From: Rosellinia necatrix
Lineage: Eukaryota > Ascomycota > Sordariomycetes > Xylariales > Xylariaceae
Direction: 5' to 3'
DNA length: 64,000 bases
Assembly (NCBI GenBank): GCA_021209875.1
Contig: JAGYVD010000001.1
Coordinates: 3,534,001-3,598,000, forward strand
The translations under genes were made by a program, and so were the position numbers. Under the pieces are notes generated by a model that saw nothing but the letters and a program-made list of their open reading frames with translations, made no database searches and was not told the origin of the DNA. This document shows positions 58,662-64,000 of this stretch, in pieces. Positions within the stretch are counted from its first letter, which is position 1. Each line of letters opens with the position of its first letter.

Positions 58662-60549
58662 TTCTTGATGACCTTACTCGTTTTACACGTCACGGGACCG
58701 AGTAACTAATCCCGGGCGATGCAGTGGGAAGTTCAATTGCGCCCTGTAAAAGACGCCAGGATAAAAGCCGGTAGCGATGACAGCCAGAACGACAATGGAG
58801 ACGCCCAAGAGGTCTGGGTTAGAAGGAAACAGCGTATGGGTTAGGGTATAAGCGAGTTGATGGGGTGCGATGTGTCTCATTTTAGCTCACACAAGGTTGG
58901 TTGAACAGATCGGGCGCTGTGCATACGAGACGATGATAGATTGAATAGGCTAGGTACGCGAGACGCAGGCCAACTCACTCCTGTTGATGGCTTCTCCCTC
59001 TAATTGGTACGAACCTTCTCAACACACACATGGTGAGGCTGGCGACCGCAGCAACACCGACAACGTCGATGATGGTACTGACGATGATACTGATGATGAT
59101 ATCGATGATGATACCGATGATGGCACTGGCGATGACAGCAATAACGATATTCACGATAGACGTAGTTTTCTGCAATAGCGGTGGTTCTGAACAATGGTAT
59201 TATGAACCGCCTGATTTCCTTGTCTGAACAAGGGGAGGGTATCATTCTGCTCCCGTTGTAGCATGCTGCTGGAGCATTTGGGCGTATGCAAGCTCTCAAG
59301 AAAACCCTTGTTCGCCCCAGGGCGGTACCTACCCTCCTACCCTTGTTAGGTTCGTCCTGCTCGATTCGTCTGGGTCCTATAGGCTATCGATAATTGCTCG
59401 GCACAACGCTGCAGGGGGGCAGGTAAACATGCTTCTCAAGTGGGTGGGTCAAAATAAGGAAGGGCGAGCGTCGAGGCCGACGCCTAACGCTGTGCTGCCA
59501 ACTCATCATCCCATGTGTTGTTGCGCCCGTGATCTTATTGCCTCATGAATCGAGAGCCAACAACCGGCTCGAGCGAGATTTGGATGATTGAAAGGGAGAA
59601 GCCCACCCACCTCCTTCTGACACTGCCATCAATTCACCAGCTGGTTTTTTTTGGGGTTTTTTTTTTTTTTAGCTCCTCCCCGTTTCCCCCAATGCAAGTC
59701 ACTACCCAGCAGCATTAAATACGAGAGACAGGTACCATAGGCCATCAGCCAATCGGCTGCTAGAAATACCTATCCCTGTACCTAGGCGCCCAACCAACCC
59801 CCTCCATTTCCCGCAGTTTTCCTCCATACCTACCCACGTAGGTAGTGACCAACCCCGCGCCTTTTTCGCAATTTAGCAGATCGTCAGTCGAGGAAAAGAG
59901 GCTGGGAATTTGACATATGCAGCGCATGTAAAAGACAGATGCACGAAGGGTCTTGTCTTGTCTTACACTTTTCCCCCCTCTGTCACATTCCTCTCGCAAT
60001 CTTCGCATTTTCACATTTTCATTTTTTTTTTTCCTTTTCCTGACTTTGGCAGAGCAACCGGGAGTTGTCGAGACTTGGCAAGTCAACATCCCACCAACCA
60101 AGTACCTCCAGCAGACGGCATACCTAGCTCCCACACACGCCCACAGCCTATAGGTACTTGCGATAGCTACCCTCGCGTAGTACAGCATTACCTACCATTT
60201 GCACCCTCCTCGCCCTGCTCGTGCCACTGGGCACAGTCAGCGATAAGAGATCCAGGGATCCAGGGATCCAGGTCAACCGGGCGGAATAAGCTAACCAGCT
60301 CACGCACGCAGGCCTGCGACCAGTTGGCAACCACCCCGTTTCCGCCCGCCTAAGGCCGGACTTTGAGTGGAGGAAACACAACGATAAGAAGGCGAGCGAG
60401 TCTGCTCGCACCATTGTCGTTGCTGCCGCCGCTGTTGCTACTGCTGTTGCTGTCCGCGTCCGGTCGCATTTAGGGCCCGGCTTGGAGAAGGCCTGGAACG
60501 ACACAACGCACGCACACAACGCACGCACACAACCCTCGGCAACGACAAC
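58662..60549. other. Intergenic region
   Basis: No supported gene. It contains a GAT-type triplet repeat (59060-59140), T-tracts (59644-59671, 60019-60033) and three TCCAGGGA units at 60251-60272. A 65-codon minus-strand frame (58683-58880) with one hydrophobic segment partly faces the Rieske 3' flank and could not be assigned. Confidence 0.5.
59060..59145. repeat. Imperfect GAT triplet repeat
   Basis: GATGAT/GACGATGATACTGAT units. All three frames on each strand give low-complexity peptides (for example poly-Ile on the minus strand), which I discount as genes. Confidence 0.88.
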
Positions 60550-61807
60550 ATGCGACTCACTTGCCCCCGGCAACCCGCGCTGCTCACTGCTTTTCTTTTC
60601 GCTGTGCTCGCCGCTGCCGTCCCCTACCCCCGCGATGCGCTCCGAGACAGTGGCTTCGGCTATCTCATGCCGCAGGAATGCTCCGAGTACTGCGGCGGCC
60701 AGAACGAGTTGTGCTGCTCTGCCGATGAGGCCTGCTACACATCCGCCGGCACCCCGACATGCACTGGCCTAGCCCACCGCCTCGCCGAGCGGGATTACAC
60801 GACCACATGGACCGAGACCAGGACGTACACCAGCACCATCAGCTCGTGGTATGTCCCAACCACCACCGCCGGCACGGGAGAGAACGGCGGCCCCTGTATC
60901 CCCCCGGAGGGCTCTGGCCAGATCGCCTGCGGTCCCATCTGCTGTGCAAATTGGCAGTATTGCGCCTATGACGGCCAGTGTGTGGCCAATCCGGGGTACA
61001 GTACCTTCACCGAGGTCGTCACCACCGGAGTCTATGTGACGACCCAATTCTCGGCCCCGTACCGTCCTACCAGCGGGCCGTCCGCGACCAACTCGCCGCC
61101 CACCGGCACGTTCGCGAGTGCCACGGAGTCGTCCACCAGCACGGGTCCGCCCGCCGTGTCCACCTCTGGCAGCTCGCTGAGCGGCGGCGCCATCGCCGGC
61201 ATCGTCGTCGGCACCATCGCCGGCGTCGTTCTCCTCCTGCTGCTCTGCTTCTGCTGCATCGCCCGTGGGCTCTGGCACGCCGTCGCCGCCATCTTCGGCG
61301 GCGGGAAGAAGAGGAGAGGGTCGGAGCGCATCGAGGTCACCGAGGAGCGCTATTCGCGACACGGTAGCGCCAGCGCTGCCGTCCGGCCTACCCACCGCAG
61401 ATGGTTCGGAGTCGGCGGCGGCGGCCGGCCCTCGACAGCTGCTTCCCGGAAGGAGAAGAAGTCGAGCGGTGGTGGCGGCGGCCTAGGCTGGTTAGTCGCT
61501 GCCATCGGCGCAATCGCCCTCCTGCTCGGTCTTCGGAGGAGCGACAAGCGCAAACCAAGCAGCCATAGCAGGCCTTCACGAAGTGAATGGAGTAGTTCGT
61601 ACTATTCTGACTCCTTTACCGCGACTAGCCCTAGTGAGTTTATCTCGGTTCGATAAACTCCCATGGGGCGCTCACTGACTTGTTTTCGTGTTCACAGGTA
61701 GTTTTAGTTCGGATAGGAGAACGCGTAGATCGAGACAATCACGCCAGTCACGTCGCTCAAGACAATCCAGGGGCACGCGGAGTTCGACACGCCCCTCGAG
61801 AATTTAG
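60550..61807 (+). CDS. Cys-rich single-pass membrane protein with Arg/Ser-rich tail
   Basis: Exons 60550-61633 and 61698-61807, with a 64-bp intron (GTGAGT...TTCACAG), give 397 residues. Ignoring the intron would end at 61656 (368 residues) and lose the tail. The signal peptide is residues 1-23. Two compact cysteine clusters follow: CSEYCGGQNELCCSADEAC (44-62, closing at Cys71) and CGPICCANWQYCAYDGQC (127-144). Next comes a Thr/Ser/Pro stalk and a strong transmembrane helix at about 212-237, rich in Cys at its cytosolic edge (CFCCIARG). A second hydrophobic stretch lies at 312-328. The spliced C-terminus is RRTRRSRQSRQSRRSRQS-like. The architecture resembles fungal plasma-membrane sensors (WSC-type layout), but the cysteine pattern is not WSC. 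No function is assigned. Confidence 0.82.
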
Positions 61808-63429
61808 CCCCGCCAAGACCTTGCTGCCGCCCCGACGTCGCCCACATGACTCGATACTAACCGGCCCGCGGCCGAGCCCCTTCCCCCGCAACCTTCACCC
61901 TTCACCCTTGTTTATATTTTTCCATGAAGATTATTAGTATATTTGCACGACCCCGGCGTTTTAGGAACAGTTGGACCCCTTGATTTTATCGCTGCGGTAC
62001 GTCTGATTGAGGCGAATAGACGATGCCTCTGCGCCGCCCCATGTATTGAACGACAGATCCGCGGAAGGCGAATGAGATCGGTAGAGATGAGGCATGGGAT
62101 GAAGTAGTACGATATTACGACGAGGTGGTACGCGAAGAATTGGTCTTTTTTTCTAGAGAGGTCTCGAAGAGTTGATTCTAAGCCTCGGTGGACGCAAATG
62201 TACCTACACCTACGATGTTAATGTTTGAGATGGATATGATTTCCCCCATGACGTATGGCCCGGAGGGAGGCCCAGAGGAGGAATTGGCGATGGAGGCAAG
62301 GCCCCTGCCCGGTAGTAACCAATCGCACATAGAATCCGTCACGAATGAAAGGTCGGCCATTTTTCAAAGCTGCATGATTTTAAACCCTGTTTTGCGTAGC
62401 CATTCGTCCCCCCCCAACCTCTCCCGTCCGTGCTTGCTTGCTTAGCTGCTATGCATAGATGATCAGACCTGAGATTTCTCTACGCCAGCTCATTCATGAA
62501 TCGCTTGTCCACCTCGCCGAATCCTCTTCGAGCATTGACAACGGTGGCGGTAGAAGGAAAAAGCAATAGCACCAGCACCAGCACCAGCACGCCATCGAAC
62601 ATGGCCAATTTTCATGCATGTTGCTTACTCTCTCTCACCATGGTTTTCGTGCCACGTTGTTACGCACCTAAGGCAGGCAGGCGCCTCATGTTGGGTTGGG
62701 TTAGGTACTGAGTCGGGTAATCGTTCTCGCCGGGAGCTGGGCCGGCCAATGGCATCAAAAGCCCAAAATATCAGCACGTGGCTGCAATCTCGCGGCAACC
62801 CGCAAGGGCCGGACAAGCCCGTGACGTTGCATGCTACCCGAGCACACAGGGCGGATGAGATCAACGAAACCATCAATTACGAAACGGGCACCCGAGAGAA
62901 TTGGGCGAGAAGCCAATAATTAATTCCCTTGCTCTCGCTTAGCGTAGGTACGTTTTCGCTCCTTTATCGGCGGCGAAGCCAATCTTATTATTATGCGGAT
63001 CAGGAACGTGAGAACATCATGTCCCAATCTGCTTTCTGTGGGACGAGCAAATAAAACAGACGAGACAGCGTCTAGAACACGTTAAATCGCTGGAGAGTGA
63101 AATTATCACATTATCATCAACATATACGTAGAATGTGTAGATTGGGTCCAGACTGTCTCAGGGACGCCTAATATCACTGGAGACCGCCAGTCCGCCCATG
63201 GTAGTGGGTATTTTGGCCCATATCTAGAAGGGGGCATTTCCGTAGTCGTGAAGTTTTTAGCTTCTCATGGAATGGCAATGGACGCATTAGGTTCGTTTCC
63301 CGAAAATTCCTTTCATTCAGTATTTTGGTTCCATTTTCGTAGCTGTTTCGCTACGTCACATGCAGATGAACCCCGGCGACTCCTGATAGGGACCCAGAAA
63401 GCAATAAAGAAACCCCCCAGAATGACCGC
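61808..63429. other. Intergenic region between convergent genes
   Basis: No supported gene. Frames near 62178-62445 and 62496-62919 are short and unrecognisable. A short ACCAGC repeat occurs at 62572-62590. Confidence 0.5.
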
Positions 63430-64000
63430 TTATAGATCCTCAACGATGTTAGTCTTCTCCGATACGTAAATACCGTCCAAAAACTGAGATCAAGGTTAGT
63501 TTTATCCGATTCAAACAATAACAACAACAACAACAACAACAAAACCGAAGAAGAGGCAACTCAGGGGTTAGCCCTGAGGGCTGGTTACCTTTCGAATATC
63601 CTTGTTGCGGACACGGCAAATCTGTTGAATATCGGCTGCGCTTTGTGAAACAGCCTCTAAAGAGTTACCCAGAATCAATAGCTCATCTTTCTGGGCTTTG
63701 GAGACCTCGACATCGACACCGGGTTGCATCACGATTCTGCGAACGAGCTTCTCTCCAACGAAGTTTCTGAGTCCAACAAATTAGCATCCGTTCTCCATCG
63801 CAATTCCACGCCCCACCACGCCTCATAAATAGTGACGTTGCGACCTACCGGATCTCGACTTCCCATAGTCCAGTCTCGCCGTTCTTCTCTAGGTTGACGT
63901 TGATGGGGAAATGGGCGTAGACGTAGCGCATCTTGTACTTGAAGCCCTTGGTGACACCGACGATCAGGTTGTTGATGAGGGTGCGGACGGTTCGCAGGGT
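63430..64000 (-). CDS. 60S ribosomal protein L9 (uL6), 3' part
   Basis: Visible exons are 64000-63849 (open at the window edge), 63766-63589 and 63483-63430. Introns are 82 bp (GTAGGT...CTCAG) and 105 bp (GTAACC...CTCAG). The protein text [73 protein letters not shown] and [17 protein letters not shown] is eukaryotic L9. The last exon encodes only 17 residues and would be missed by simple open-frame calling. The 105-bp intron carries an (AAC)n tract. The N-terminus is beyond the window. The protein sits at the base of the L7/L12 stalk region of the large subunit. Confidence 0.95.
63518..63543. repeat. (AAC)n microsatellite inside an RPL9 intron
   Basis: About eight AAC units within the intron between the last two RPL9 exons. 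Confidence 0.95.

Noticed and set aside
58975..59299. Hydrophobic poly-Ile-like frame and His/Arg-rich frame
   Set aside because: Translation of the GAT triplet repeat in different frames.
60769..61395. 208-codon minus-strand frame over the Cys-rich membrane protein
   Set aside because: GC-rich antisense shadow; the plus-strand frame has signal peptide, cysteine modules and a spliced tail.
1..64000. CRISPR arrays, bacterial operons, insertion sequences, LTR or TIR transposons
   Set aside because: No direct-repeat/spacer pattern, no transposase, integrase or reverse-transcriptase motifs, and gene structure is clearly eukaryotic.

Overview
This window is nuclear DNA from a filamentous ascomycete, most likely a Sordariomycete. 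Genes carry short introns (about 50-170 bp) with GTRNGT donors and C/TAG acceptors. The proteins include a two-sortilin-domain VPS10, a CFEM-domain GPI protein and a 'MCDFTKNYYIYT' small cysteine-rich protein, which are typical of Pezizomycotina. The gaps between genes are full of TACCTAGGTA-like words, common in Xylariales, Colletotrichum and relatives. The exact genus cannot be read from the sequence. I found no bacterial operon, CRISPR array, rRNA, convincing tRNA, or transposase/reverse-transcriptase gene.

Layout. 1-515: 3' end of an amino-acid permease (+). 1355-3177: NTF2-like protein with repeated aromatic-acidic motifs (-). 5915-10531: VPS10 vacuolar sorting receptor (+). 12812-14056: conserved-looking disordered protein (-). 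18257-20364: eight-exon lysine 2,3-aminomutase-like radical SAM enzyme (-). 23435-24140: RNA polymerase II subunit RPB7 (-). 25442-26209: Mpo1-like (DUF962) ER dioxygenase (+). 26624-27909: Cys/His-rich N-terminus protein with newly traced 3' exons (-). 27910-40593: gene-poor, microsatellite-rich stretch with one small Cys-rich gene (35727-35888). 40594-41279: CFEM GPI-anchored protein (-). 43523-45915: seven-exon MFS transporter (+). 46659-48095: membrane-anchored histidine-acid-phosphatase-like protein (-). 49934-51544: F-box protein (-). 52570-54372: methylmalonate-semialdehyde dehydrogenase (-). 55237-56806: V-ATPase subunit H, with an apparent one-base frameshift (-). 58000-58661: small Rieske [2Fe-2S] protein (+). 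60550-61807: Cys-rich single-pass membrane protein with an Arg/Ser tail (+). 63430-64000: 3' part of ribosomal protein L9 (-).

The genes do not form one obvious pathway; most are housekeeping genes (VPS10, RPB7, VMA13, MMSDH, RPL9) in a dispersed eukaryotic arrangement. VPS10 and V-ATPase subunit H both serve the vacuolar system. The aminomutase and the semialdehyde dehydrogenase both touch amino-acid catabolism but are 32 kb apart. The most interesting loci are the intact multi-intron aminomutase (seven predicted introns, one a GC-AG intron), the V-ATPase H frameshift, the phosphatase-like protein lacking the HD dipeptide, and the motif-repeat protein next to VPS10. Exon joins were traced by hand from splice consensus and reading-frame continuity; family names rest on motif recognition, not database searches.
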